Shown here piece after piece: positions 34,660 to 43,088 of a stretch of 64,000 bases of DNA (position 1 is its first letter; each line of letters opens with the position of its first letter). The notes below the pieces were generated by a model. It had not been told where the DNA came from and ran no database searches. It was given only the letters and a program-made list of their open reading frames with translations. Where the stretch lies: positions 1,550,001 to 1,614,000 of the forward strand of contig CAVXME010000001.1 of NCBI GenBank assembly GCA_963762965.1. Reading direction: 5' to 3'. The DNA is from DATBAX01 sp963762965 (GTDB lineage Bacteria; Acidobacteriota; Terriglobia; Terriglobales; Acidobacteriaceae). A program made the translations under genes and the position numbers.

Positions 34660-36450
34660 ATGTTGCGAACACGGAAAGCAAAAAAAACGACTTCAGGCCA
34701 GCGCCACAGTGCAACTTGGGGAAAACGCTTGAGCATGCTGTTGCTTTTGTCTTTTGCTGAGGCTGCCTTTGCTCAGGCCAGCCGGCCGTCCAGCAAGTTT
34801 GCTCCGGATCTCGAGGCAGCGGCTGCGCAAGTCCACCAAGGTGTAGCGGTGAATGGGACCGTAAAGGTCATCGTGCAATACAAACAGGTTCCCCAAGCGG
34901 AACAAGAACTAAGAATGCAGGGCCTGGGCGCCCACTTGAACCAGAGGCTCGGTGTGGTCAAGGGAATCGCTCTCACCATTCCGGTAAAAGCTCTGCCAGC
35001 ATTGCAGGCGGACCCCGAGATCTTTTCCGTAAGCGTTGATCACACAGTGAAAGGGATGGACGATTACACCGACGCTGCGATGAATGTCGCACCGGCTGTA
35101 AGCGCGGGATACGATGGCACCGGCATCGGCGTGGCGGTGATTGACAGCGGCATTAATCCTAATCATGTCGACTGGTGGAATGTGAACGGAACAGCGAATC
35201 GCATCGTCTATCACCAGGACTTTACCGGGACCAGCGAATATAACCTCAGTGGCACACAGGTATATGACACCTACGGCCACGGCACCCATGTAGCCGGAAT
35301 CGTCGGCGGGAGCGGATGGATGTCCGGCGGCCGCTTTGCGGGCGTCGCGCCGGGCGTCAACCTGATTGACCTCCGGGTGCTGAATGGGTTTGGAGCAGGG
35401 GCCGACAGCAGTGTGATCGCAGCGATTCAGCAGGCCATTGCTCTCAAGAGCAAGTACAACATCCGGGTCATCAATTTATCGCTGGGCCGCGGAATTTATA
35501 TGGGATATGCGAATGACCCGCTCTGCCAGGCAGTGGAATCTGCCTGGAAGGCCGGGATCGTCGTGGTGGTGGCCGCCGGAAATTATGGCCGCGTAAGCTT
35601 CGCCGGGAGCGGCGGATACGGAACCGTCGCAGCCCCCGGAAATGATCCGATGGTGATCACCGTCGGAGCCATGAAGTCGATGGGTACGTATTCCCGTACC
35701 GACGACCAGATTGCCAGCTACAGTTCGAAGGGCCCCACGACCTATGATCACGTCGTGAAACCTGACGTCGTCGCTCCCGGTAACCTGGTGGGTTCTCTCG
35801 ACGATCCGGGCAGCACCCTGGCCAATCTATTTCCCGGCAACATGGTTCCGGGTTACTCGAATGACTATTTCATCCTGAGCGGCACCAGCATGGCGACTCC
35901 GGCTGTAGCCGGCGCGGCGGCTCTTTTGCTGCAACAAAACCCAGCCCTGACACCGGACCAGGTCAAGGCGCGCTTGATGAAGACGGCTTATAAGACTTTC
36001 CCGACTTCCAGCGTAGCCACAGACCCCACCACCGGACAGACCTACACTTCTGCATATGACATGTTCACGGTGGGAGCCGGATACGTAGACGTCGGGGCCG
36101 CGTTGGCCAGCACCGATCTGGCGCCGCCGACCGTGGGATCGGCGCTGTCTCCGACTGTGGTTTACAACTCCTCCACCAAGAAAGTGACGCTCTCCAACGG
36201 CAACTCGACGGTCGCCAGCAGTTCCGTGATTTGGGGCACCTCGGTGGTCTGGGGAACATCGGTGGTCTGGGGAACAAACGTTTCCGGCAGTTCCGTGATT
36301 TGGGGGACCTCAGTGGTCTGGGGCACCAGCAGCATGAGCGGATTTAGCGTGGTCTGGGGCACAACAACGAACTTTGCCGACAGCGTGCTTTGGGGCACGG
36401 CCGTGACAAGTCCAGACGCCGCTCTCGCCACTGTCGTAGGGGAACAGTAA
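34660..36450 (+). CDS. Secreted subtilisin-like (S8) protease with C-terminal WGT repeats
   Basis: A 596-residue serine protease. A signal peptide lies at ~20-40 (KRLSMLLLLSFAEAAFAQAS). An inhibitor I9-like propeptide spans ~65-128. The catalytic domain has Asp162 (VAVIDSGIN), His207 (TYGHGTHVAGI), the oxyanion Asn308 (VVVAAGNYG) and Ser410 (LSGTSMATPAVAG), so it should be active. After residue ~480 the domain ends and a tail carries seven WGT units (SVVWGTS type, near 36225-36405), with a Ser/Val-rich context and near-identical 18-base DNA repeats. There is no LPXTG or PEP-CTERM anchor. A sigma54 promoter and the sigma54/PilZ activator lie just upstream; the orphan sensor gene follows after 35 bases. 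Confidence 0.88.
   Translation: MLRTRKAKKTTSGQRHSATWGKRLSMLLLLSFAEAAFAQASRPSSKFAPDLEAAAAQVHQGVAVNGTVKVIVQYKQVPQAEQELRMQGLGAHLNQRLGVVKGIALTIPVKALPALQADPEIFSVSVDHTVKGMDDYTDAAMNVAPAVSAGYDGTGIGVAVIDSGINPNHVDWWNVNGTANRIVYHQDFTGTSEYNLSGTQVYDTYGHGTHVAGIVGGSGWMSGGRFAGVAPGVNLIDLRVLNGFGAGADSSVIAAIQQAIALKSKYNIRVINLSLGRGIYMGYANDPLCQAVESAWKAGIVVVVAAGNYGRVSFAGSGGYGTVAAPGNDPMVITVGAMKSMGTYSRTDDQIASYSSKGPTTYDHVVKPDVVAPGNLVGSLDDPGSTLANLFPGNMVPGYSNDYFILSGTSMATPAVAGAAALLLQQNPALTPDQVKARLMKTAYKTFPTSSVATDPTTGQTYTSAYDMFTVGAGYVDVGAALASTDLAPPTVGSALSPTVVYNSSTKKVTLSNGNSTVASSSVIWGTSVVWGTSVVWGTNVSGSSVIWGTSVVWGTSSMSGFSVVWGTTTNFADSVLWGTAVTSPDAALATVVGEQ
36225..36405 (+). repeat. WGT-coding tandem repeat
   Basis: Seven copies of a [V/I/L]WGT unit are encoded here; the closest copies are hexapeptides (SVVWGT) from 18-base units centred on 'tcggtggtctggggaaca'. 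Other spacers are longer (SGS, SSMSGF, TTNFAD). The pattern is regular enough for a beta-structured tail, but this is an inference. Confidence 0.8.
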
Positions 36451-36485
36451 CGCTCGCTGGGTGAACCCAAGGGAGGTGCGATCCT

Positions 36486-37211
36486 ATGAACACGCGGCGA
36501 ATTCAGACGTTCATTCTTGCGATGGTGCTGGCAGCAGCCATTACCACGGGATATGCGGGCTTCGTCAGCCACACCCCGCATGCTTACTATGCCCTGGCGG
36601 TTCTGGCGCTGGCGGCCATGACTTCACGGATGAAGGTCAACCTGCCAGGCATTGATGGCAGCATGTCGGTCAACCTCCCGTTCCTATTGATGGCGGTGGT
36701 AAATCTAAGTGCTGTGGAAGCAGTCTTGATTGCATGTCTGTCCGCCGTGGTGCAATGCTGGCCGAAGGCTGGCGGCAAGTTCAAGCCGCAACAAATGTTG
36801 TTTAACGTCAGCATGATGGCGTTTGCGGCAAACCTGGCGTGCTTTACCTGGCACGCTGGCTGGCTGGGCAAGTCTGCCTGGGCATCGGAACCGGTGATGC
36901 TGGCCTCGGCAACGGCGGCTTTCTGCCTGGGGCAGACCGCTTCGGTGGCAAGCATCCTCAAGCTGGCCGAGGGCGCGGTGATAGGGCGACTCTGGCTAAG
37001 CATTGTGCAACTGTCATTTCCGTACTACGTATTAAGTGCGGGGTTGACTTCGATGGTGAACATCGTTAGTCATCGCATTGGTTGGCAGGCGCCGCTGCTG
37101 ATATTCCCTGTGATGTATGGGATCCACCGCTCTTACCGGTCATACTTCCACCGGATCGTGGAAGCTCCGCGCACTGCTCCACTGGCGCGAGCTGCCAGCG
37201 CAAGCACGTAA
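36486..37211 (+). CDS. Stand-alone multi-pass membrane sensor domain (paralogue of HD-GYP sensor)
   Basis: A 241-residue integral membrane protein with about seven helices and no catalytic domain. It aligns along its full length with residues 1-~220 of the HD-GYP/GGDEF protein: KVNLPGIDGSMSVNLPFLL against KVRLPGIDGTMSVNFLFIL, FNVSMMAFAANLACFTWH against FNISMLANAAGLSYFSYH, and FPYYVLSAGLTSMVNIVSHR against FPYYLVGAAVVGLVGFVNRR, then RSYRSYFHRI against RSYRLYLDRL. The protein ends where the enzyme's coiled-coil begins. GGGAGGTG precedes the ATG. It follows the protease by 35 bases, so it is probably in the same sigma54-driven transcript. It may modulate the HD-GYP protein, or be a degenerate copy. 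Confidence 0.8.
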   Translation: MNTRRIQTFILAMVLAAAITTGYAGFVSHTPHAYYALAVLALAAMTSRMKVNLPGIDGSMSVNLPFLLMAVVNLSAVEAVLIACLSAVVQCWPKAGGKFKPQQMLFNVSMMAFAANLACFTWHAGWLGKSAWASEPVMLASATAAFCLGQTASVASILKLAEGAVIGRLWLSIVQLSFPYYVLSAGLTSMVNIVSHRIGWQAPLLIFPVMYGIHRSYRSYFHRIVEAPRTAPLARAASAST

Positions 37212-37591
37212 AAACTTTCCGGACACCAAACCGGCACCACCTCAATCTGCTTTACAACTATCCCGTTTTCCGCGCTGTCCACCATTTCTTATAAAGCTAG
37301 AGGAGCGAGTCCGGATGTGGAGCGCGTTTGAGAAAAGATTCGTATCCGGGCATCGCTTCAGCGATGCCGTCAAGAGCTTGGTTTTTTCGGCACGGCTGAA
37401 AGCCGTGCCCTGATACACGTCACGCTTTAATCTGCACTGGTACCAAAAAATACAGCAAAGTTAGCAAGGTGCGGGTTAACGTGGTACTTTACCCGCACAG
37501 CCTGGAAGCCATCTCTTCCCCGTCTCGATTTGAGGGCCTAGGGATGATCGGTTCTGCGGCGGGGACGGCAATCATGGCGGGAGGATGTCGA
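37212..37591. other. Gap before hyp genes with GTATC-type foldback repeat
   Basis: A reading frame continuous with hypC extends left into this gap but lacks any hallmark of coding; the MCLAIPG start fixes hypC at 37592. The middle is occupied by the foldback repeat listed separately. The hyp promoter should lie between the repeat and 37575 (37416-37575); I cannot point to a clear one. Confidence 0.5.
37339..37415. repeat. GTATC-GGGCA foldback repeat, copy 1
   Basis: A 77-base element with inverted ends of the form TTCGTATCCGGGCA and GTGCCCTGATAC. Each half forms its own hairpin: GGGCATCGC/GCGATGCC on the left and GGCACGGCT/AGCCGTGCC on the right. A second, longer copy with better-preserved ends is at 46317-46474. 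A run of six T inside (37382-37387) follows the left hairpin at a distance, so weak terminator function after the orphan sensor gene is possible. Confidence 0.65.
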
Positions 37592-37870
37592 ATGTGTCTA
37601 GCCATACCAGGAAAGATCGTCGAAATTTTTTCCGACCATGGGGATTCGGCTCTGGTGGATGTCGTTGGCGTTCGGCGTAAGATTGATTTGGGCCTGCTGC
37701 ACGACGACAAGCCCGCGCCAGGAGACTGGGTGCTCATTCATGTTGGTTTCGCCATGAGCAAGGTCAGCGAAGCCGACGCTCTTGAGCAGATGAACACGCT
37801 CCGGATGCTGGGAGAATTTGACGGCGCGATGCAGGAAGTTCAAGGCTACGGGCTGGAGGACGTGAACTAG
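37592..37870 (+). CDS. hypC: [NiFe]-hydrogenase maturation chaperone HypC
   Basis: A 92-residue chaperone that carries the Fe(CN)2CO unit with HypD to the hydrogenase large subunit. The diagnostic N-terminus MCLAIPG, whose Cys2 binds iron, fixes the start at 37592, with GGGAGGA as ribosome site. ALVDVVGVRRKIDLGLL and PGDWVLIHVGFAMSKV complete the small beta-barrel, and the C-terminal helix is normal. It opens the cluster hypC-hypD-hypE-grx-hypF-hypA-hypB. No hydrogenase structural gene is next to it. Confidence 0.93.
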   Translation: MCLAIPGKIVEIFSDHGDSALVDVVGVRRKIDLGLLHDDKPAPGDWVLIHVGFAMSKVSEADALEQMNTLRMLGEFDGAMQEVQGYGLEDVN

Positions 37871-37909
37871 CAGCCAGGCGAATATGCCTGCCGCGAGGAA
37901 GCGATCCGC

Positions 37910-39040
37910 ATGAGATTCGTCGATGAGTTCCGCCAACCCGGACTGATCTCTCGAGCGGCCGACGAAATCCGCCGGCTGGCTGGAACTGAGCGGCAGTATC
38001 GGATCATGGAAGTCTGCGGCGGCCACACTCATGCCCTCTATCGTTTCGGCTTGAAGGACATTCTTCCCGACAACATTGAATTCATCCACGGGCCCGGCTG
38101 CCCGGTGTGCGTGCTTCCCATGGGAAGGATCGACGATGGCCTTGCCATCGCGCAGCAGCCGGATGTTATTTTCGCTGCCTTCGGCGACATGATGCGCGTC
38201 CCCGGGACCCGGGGCAGCCCGCTTGAGCACAAGGCGCGAGGCATGGATGTTCGCATCGTATATTCGCCTTCCGATGCTTTGAAGCTGGCCCGGCTCAATC
38301 CCGACAATCACGTCATGTTTTTTGCCATCGGTTTTGAAACCACCGCGCCATCCACAGCGCTTACGATCATGCGCGCCAAGGCCGAGGGCATTCGTAATTT
38401 CTCGGTGTTCTGCAACCACGTCACCATCATCCCGGCGATGCGGGCCATTCTGGATTCTCCCGACATGGGGCTGGATGGATTCATCGGGCCGGGCCATGTT
38501 TCCACCGTCATCGGTTGCCGACCTTATGAGTGGATCGCCCAGAACGAGCGCAAACCCATCGTGATCTCGGGCTTTGAGCCGCTGGACATTTTGCAGTCCA
38601 TCGTCATGCTCCTGCGGCAGTTGAATGCCGGCGAAGCCAAGGTGGAAAATCAATACAAGCGCGTGGTCCCCTGGGAGGGAAACCGCGCTGCGTTGAAAGC
38701 GATGGCCGAGGTTTTCCAGTTACGTCCTTACTTTGAATGGCGCGGTTTGGGATTCATCCCGCAGTCGGCATTGCGCGTCAACGAGACCTATGCTGAATGG
38801 GACGCCGAACAGCGTTTCGAGGTTCCGGGCATCCGAGTCACCGACCCCAAGGCCGCGCAGTGTGGGGAAGTACTCAAAGGTGTCCTGAAGCCGCATCAGT
38901 GTAAACTTTTCGGCCGCGAGTGTACCCCGGAACATCCCGTGGGGGCACTCATGGTGTCATCAGAAGGATCATGCGCCGCTTATCACAGCTACGAACACCG
39001 CAAGACAGCAATGGTGACCAGCCTGAACTTGAGCGCCTGA
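37910..39040 (+). CDS. hypD: Hydrogenase maturation protein HypD
   Basis: A 376-residue iron-sulfur protein that, with HypC and HypE, assembles the Fe(CN)2CO group. The family signature is intact: IMEVCGGHTHALYRFG (active-site Cys), GPGCPVCVLP (thioredoxin-like CPVC), DMMRVPGTRGSPL, FFAIGFETTAPSTAL and FCNHVTIIPAM. The C-terminal cysteines that bind the [4Fe-4S] cluster are in KPHQCKLFGRECTPEHPVGA and EGSCAAY. The length is typical. It is separated from hypC by 39 bases and its end overlaps or abuts hypE. Confidence 0.95.
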   Translation: MRFVDEFRQPGLISRAADEIRRLAGTERQYRIMEVCGGHTHALYRFGLKDILPDNIEFIHGPGCPVCVLPMGRIDDGLAIAQQPDVIFAAFGDMMRVPGTRGSPLEHKARGMDVRIVYSPSDALKLARLNPDNHVMFFAIGFETTAPSTALTIMRAKAEGIRNFSVFCNHVTIIPAMRAILDSPDMGLDGFIGPGHVSTVIGCRPYEWIAQNERKPIVISGFEPLDILQSIVMLLRQLNAGEAKVENQYKRVVPWEGNRAALKAMAEVFQLRPYFEWRGLGFIPQSALRVNETYAEWDAEQRFEVPGIRVTDPKAAQCGEVLKGVLKPHQCKLFGRECTPEHPVGALMVSSEGSCAAYHSYEHRKTAMVTSLNLSA

Positions 39041-39054
39041 GCTCACCAGCCGCT

Positions 39055-40095
39055 GTGCTCGCCGAAGCCGTGCCCGTCCGCTTTCGCGATCCCCAAATCG
39101 AGATGGCGCACGGAGCCGGAGGCAAAGCCAGCCGCAAACTGGTGGAAGGCCTTTTTTCTCCTTTGCTTTTCGGTTCCGCTCCTGGCCCGCTCGGAGATGC
39201 CGCGCTGGTCGACATCAATGGCACAAAAGTTGCGATCACTACAGACAGCTTTGTGGTCAAGCCGTTGAGTTTTCCCGGCGGCTCTATCGGCGAACTTGCG
39301 GTAAACGGAACGGTAAACGATCTCGCGGTTTCGGGCGCCAGAGCAGAAGCCCTGGTGGTCAGCTATGTGCTCGAAGCCGGTCTGCCCACGCCGGTTCTCG
39401 AAGCCGAAGTTCGAGCTATGGCGAAAGCCGCGCGGGAAGCGGGAGTTCGCATCGCTGCGGGGGACACCAAGGTCGTCGAGCATGGAAAAGCCGACGGCAT
39501 GTACATCACGACGACGGGCATAGGCAGAATGCTTCCTGGAGTGTTGCTTGATCCCCGCTCGGTGCGCGTAGGTGACAGGATTCTTCTCTCCGGGCCCATC
39601 GGAGATCACGGTATCACCATTCTGCTGGCACGCGGCGAGCTTGATCTTGAAGCTGATCTTCGTTCCGATACGAGGTCGGTGCTTCCCCTGGTAGAAGCGC
39701 TCATTCACGCTGCCGGGCCGGGCATCCGGTGGATGCGCGATCCAACTCGTGGCGGCGCTGCAACATCTCTGAATGAGCTGGCCCATGACTGTGGGCTGGG
39801 CATGGTCCTCTTCGAAGACCAGATTCCGGTACGGGATACCGTGCGCGGCGCATGCGAATTGCTGGGGCTCGATCCGCTCCACATTGCCAATGAGGGCCAG
39901 TTTCTGGCGGTTGTCGCTCCGGAGTACGCCGACGCCGCGATCAATGCATTGAGCATTGCGCCGGGTGGAGGCGAAGCACAAGTGATCGGAGAAGTTCGTG
40001 AACAACCTGCCGGCACCGTGCTGGTGACAACGCTTTATGGCGGCAGCCGGATCGTAGATATGTTGGTCGGCGATCCCTTGCCGCGCATCTGCTAG
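39055..40095 (+). CDS. hypE: Hydrogenase maturation protein HypE
   Basis: About 346 residues. It dehydrates the S-carbamoyl group passed from HypF on its C-terminal Cys to thiocyanate, supplying the cyanide ligands. The sequence shows IEMAHGAGGKASRKLVEGLF at the N-terminus, AITTDSFVVKPLSFPGGSIG, AVNGTVNDLAVSGA, MRDPTRGGAATSLNELA and the terminal PRIC, whose Cys is the carrier. The GTG at 39055 gives a family-like length and lies 15 bases after the hypD stop; ATG 38971 inside hypD is an alternative with an extra 28 residues of no known match. Confidence 0.93.
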   Translation: MLAEAVPVRFRDPQIEMAHGAGGKASRKLVEGLFSPLLFGSAPGPLGDAALVDINGTKVAITTDSFVVKPLSFPGGSIGELAVNGTVNDLAVSGARAEALVVSYVLEAGLPTPVLEAEVRAMAKAAREAGVRIAAGDTKVVEHGKADGMYITTTGIGRMLPGVLLDPRSVRVGDRILLSGPIGDHGITILLARGELDLEADLRSDTRSVLPLVEALIHAAGPGIRWMRDPTRGGAATSLNELAHDCGLGMVLFEDQIPVRDTVRGACELLGLDPLHIANEGQFLAVVAPEYADAAINALSIAPGGGEAQVIGEVREQPAGTVLVTTLYGGSRIVDMLVGDPLPRIC

Positions 40096-40175
40096 GCACA
40101 GACAGAGACTAATGCCAACGACTCGTAAACTCGCCATCTTCCACGTAATTCAGAAACCGTTGGAGGTATCGAACC

Positions 40176-40406
40176 GTGGCTCTTGAACTTTATGGAACCG
40201 CTCGCTGTCCGCATACCGGCGAAATGCGCGAGTGGCTGGAGTGGAAGCGCAGTGAGTTTGTCGAGTACGACGTGGAAGCCGATCCCGTAGCGCGCGGACG
40301 CATGCGCGAGATTGCCCGTGGACAGCGCACCGTGCCCATCCTGGTCGAGGACGGCAAGGTAGTGCAAGTGGGATGGCAAGGTCACGGTTGCATCGTCGAC
40401 GAATAA
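40176..40406 (+). CDS. Glutaredoxin-like protein with CPHT motif
   Basis: A 76-residue thioredoxin-fold protein. It reads ALELYGTARCPHTGEMREWL at the start, with a CPHT site where dithiol glutaredoxins have CPYC, then a TVP cis-proline motif (QRTVPILVEDGK) and a C-terminal GWQGHGCIVDE. A lone active-site Cys suggests monothiol chemistry, perhaps with the second Cys near the end. The pattern resembles the UXX-star (seleno)protein family as I recall it, in which the Cys is sometimes Sec. GGAGG precedes the GTG start. It sits inside the hyp cluster between hypE and hypF, so it may serve Ni or iron cofactor handling, but that is inference. Confidence 0.7.
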   Translation: MALELYGTARCPHTGEMREWLEWKRSEFVEYDVEADPVARGRMREIARGQRTVPILVEDGKVVQVGWQGHGCIVDE

Positions 40407-40414
40407 ACAACTTT

Positions 40415-42718
40415 ATGGCCAGCGCTTGTTCCATCCGGGTTCGCGGCGTAGTGCAGGGCGTGGGATTCCGTCCTTTTGTCTATCGCCTCGCCTGCGCCAA
40501 CACGCTCAACGGATGGGTGCTGAATGCAGAAGAGGGCGTTGAGATTCACCTCGAAGGCGCAGAGACCGGGTTGCAAGCTTTTGTTCGCGAGCTGAAAGCG
40601 CAGCCCCCACCGGCAGCCAGCATCGCGGAAATCGATGTGCGGCCAGCCGAGCCAGTCGGCTTGCACGAATTCACCATCCGGACGAGCCAGCGCCGGGAAC
40701 GCCCGACGGTTCGAATTTCACCGGACCTTCCCGTTTGTGACGATTGTCTCAAAGAACTTTTCGATCCCGCCGACCCTCGTTATCTATACCCTTACATCAA
40801 CTGCACCAATTGCGGTCCGCGTTACACGGTCGTGAAGTCTCTGCCTTACGACCGGTCCAACACCACCATGAAGGATTGGCAGCTCGACGACTATTGCGCT
40901 GCGGAATATCGCGACCCTCGCAACCGTCGTTTTCATGCTCAGCCTGTAGCTTGTCCGGCTTGCGGTCCTGGCTACTACCTTTACCAGCCTGGCCAGAACA
41001 ATGATGAAGCCATAGAAAGAAGCGAAGACAACATCCATCAGGCAGCTGGGATTCTTCGTGCCGGAGGAATTCTCGCGGTGAAAGGACTTGGCGGGTACCA
41101 TCTGGCATGCGATGCCAGGAATCCCGCAGCTGTGACGGCTTTGCGAGATCGCAAGTACCGGAAAGAAAAACCTTTCGCGCTGATGGTGCGGGACGTTGAG
41201 ATTGCGCGCACCCTGATTGAGCTTTCTTCAGACGCAGAAGCCCTGCTAACATCTGTTGCCCGTCCCATCGTGCTCGCACCGGCAAAGATAGAACTCATCG
41301 GCGTTGCGCCGGAAAACAACGAACTCGGCGTGATGTTGCCTTACACTCCACTGCACCATTTGCTGTTCGCGGCCGGTGCTCCAGAGATTCTGGTAACGAC
41401 CAGCGCCAACCGTTCCAGTGAGCCCATCGCGTACCAAGATAAAGACGCAATCGAGCGCCTCTCCGGAATCGCGGACTCGTTTCTGATCGGGCAGCGTCCC
41501 ATCGCGCGCCGAGTGGACGACTCGGTGGCACGAGTTGGGGCTTTCGGCCCGGCAATCCTGCGCCGTGCCCGTGGTTATGCCCCGGGTGCGGTCGCAGCGC
41601 TTCCTGCTGAGCGTCCCATTCTCGCGCTGGGCGCAGACCTGAAAAATACGATCACGCTGGTGGTGGACGGCCAGGCGTTTGTCAGCCAGCACATCGGTGA
41701 TCTAGACCATTATCAGTCGCTGCGCGCATTTCACCAGACCATCGAAGATCTGGTCTCGATGTACGAAGTTCGGTGGGACGAATTGCTGCTGGTTCACGAC
41801 CTGCATCCGCAATATCTCTCAACCTCTCATGCCGCTACGCTTGGTGCCGGTCAATGCAACGCGGTGCAACACCACCGTGCGCACGTAGCATCGGTACTTG
41901 CCGAACACGGAGAATGGACGAAACGAGTTGCAGGCGTAAGTTTCGACGGTACCGGATATGGAGACGACGGCTCCATCTGGGGCGGGGAAATCTTCGTGGG
42001 CAGCGTGCAGGATGGTTTCGAGCGTGTGGCTCATTTGCGCCGTGCCGTTCTCGCGGGTGGTGACGCTGCGGCGCACCATCCAGTGCAAGCCGCGGCTGGG
42101 TTCCTGACGCAAGTCGATGGCTTGCCGGATATGCTTTCCGCTCCGTTCGATTTTCCCGCGCGATTCAGCGACGCAATGGAGTTGGTACGTAAGGATGTAA
42201 GGACTTTCACAACCTCGTCCGTGGGGCGTTTGTTTGACACCGCTGCGGCCCTTCTCGGATTCACTCGCCAGGTTACTTTTGAAGGACAAGCCGCCATCTG
42301 GGTAGAACAACTTGCCCGCAGCGGGACGATGACGGAACCCTATGCCTTCCCCTTCATCGCTGGCGAACTTGATTTTCGACCGCTGCTGCGGTCCGTAACG
42401 CAAGACCGATTTCGCGGCCGCGATGTCAGACAAATTGCACGCTCTTTCCAACTGGGATTTGCTCACGGATTGCGCGATGCGCTGAACGTAATCTCTCGAA
42501 GTCACGGAGTGGATACAGTTATTCTCTCTGGAGGCGTCTTCCAGAACGAGTTGCTGCTGGAAGACTTGAAGAGTCTTCTGAGCGATGGCTCGCTGCAAGT
42601 CTGGACGAACCATGCCGTGCCCCCCAACGATGGCGGAATAAGCCTCGGACAAGCGGCGCTTGCAGCATTCGGCCGCTTCGATGGCCCTGCGCGGACAGAC
42701 CACGAACGGTGCGAGTAA
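40415..42718 (+). CDS. hypF: Carbamoyltransferase HypF
   Basis: A 767-residue enzyme that uses carbamoyl phosphate and ATP to load the HypE cysteine, the source of cyanide in [NiFe] hydrogenases. It begins with an acylphosphatase domain (VRGVVQGVGFRPFVYRLA, NGWVLNAEEG), then paired zinc-binding CxxC units (PVCDDCLKEL, INCTNCGPRY, VACPACGPGY), a YrdC-like domain (AGGILAVKGLGGYHLACDA, RKEKPFALMVRD) and a Kae1-like C-terminus with HHRAHVASVLAEHG and SFDGTGYGDDGSIWGGEIF. The start at 40415 removes 14 extra basic residues and leaves it 9 bases after the glutaredoxin stop. Length is normal. Confidence 0.95.
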   Translation: MASACSIRVRGVVQGVGFRPFVYRLACANTLNGWVLNAEEGVEIHLEGAETGLQAFVRELKAQPPPAASIAEIDVRPAEPVGLHEFTIRTSQRRERPTVRISPDLPVCDDCLKELFDPADPRYLYPYINCTNCGPRYTVVKSLPYDRSNTTMKDWQLDDYCAAEYRDPRNRRFHAQPVACPACGPGYYLYQPGQNNDEAIERSEDNIHQAAGILRAGGILAVKGLGGYHLACDARNPAAVTALRDRKYRKEKPFALMVRDVEIARTLIELSSDAEALLTSVARPIVLAPAKIELIGVAPENNELGVMLPYTPLHHLLFAAGAPEILVTTSANRSSEPIAYQDKDAIERLSGIADSFLIGQRPIARRVDDSVARVGAFGPAILRRARGYAPGAVAALPAERPILALGADLKNTITLVVDGQAFVSQHIGDLDHYQSLRAFHQTIEDLVSMYEVRWDELLLVHDLHPQYLSTSHAATLGAGQCNAVQHHRAHVASVLAEHGEWTKRVAGVSFDGTGYGDDGSIWGGEIFVGSVQDGFERVAHLRRAVLAGGDAAAHHPVQAAAGFLTQVDGLPDMLSAPFDFPARFSDAMELVRKDVRTFTTSSVGRLFDTAAALLGFTRQVTFEGQAAIWVEQLARSGTMTEPYAFPFIAGELDFRPLLRSVTQDRFRGRDVRQIARSFQLGFAHGLRDALNVISRSHGVDTVILSGGVFQNELLLEDLKSLLSDGSLQVWTNHAVPPNDGGISLGQAALAAFGRFDGPARTDHERCE

Positions 42719-42725
42719 GGAAACC

Positions 42726-43088
42726 ATGCACGAACTTTCCATCGCGATGAACATCGTGGAATTGGCCGAGGAAGAAGCCGGGCGCCGCGGCGTTAAGGTA
42801 GATGCTGTGCACTTGAAGCTGGGTGCGCTGTCCGGCGTGGTCAAGGAAGCTCTTCTCTCTTGTTATGAAATGGCTTGCCAGGACACTCCTCTGCAAGGCT
42901 CTCGCCTGGTGATTGAAGACGTTCCCGTGGTGATCTTTTGTCCCCACTGCCAAGCAGAACGGCCCCTGAGCTCAGTGCAGTTGTTTTGTTGCCCGGAATG
43001 TGGAACTCCCTGCTCGGAGATCGTGCGTGGCAAGGAACTTGAAGTAGTTGCATTGGAGATACAAGAATGCGCCCCGAACCCCGCTTGA
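42726..43088 (+). CDS. hypA: Hydrogenase nickel-insertion protein HypA
   Basis: A 120-residue nickel carrier. The N-terminus MHELSIAMNIVELAEE has the Met-His-Glu Ni site, so the start is the ATG at 42726, with AAGGA before it, 7 bases after hypF. The zinc loop is formed by FCPHCQAE and CCPECGTPC. The C-terminal 22 bases overlap hypB. It acts with HypB to insert Ni into the large subunit. Confidence 0.94.
   Translation: MHELSIAMNIVELAEEEAGRRGVKVDAVHLKLGALSGVVKEALLSCYEMACQDTPLQGSRLVIEDVPVVIFCPHCQAERPLSSVQLFCCPECGTPCSEIVRGKELEVVALEIQECAPNPA

Noticed and set aside
36162..36581. A minus-strand frame with PQTT repeats opposite the subtilase tail
   Set aside because: It is the antisense of the WGT-coding repeat; a regular repeat on one strand creates a regular repeat on the other.
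37469..37591. 41-residue extension of HypC
   Set aside because: HypC must start with Met-Cys because Cys2 is the iron ligand; the extension has no family match.
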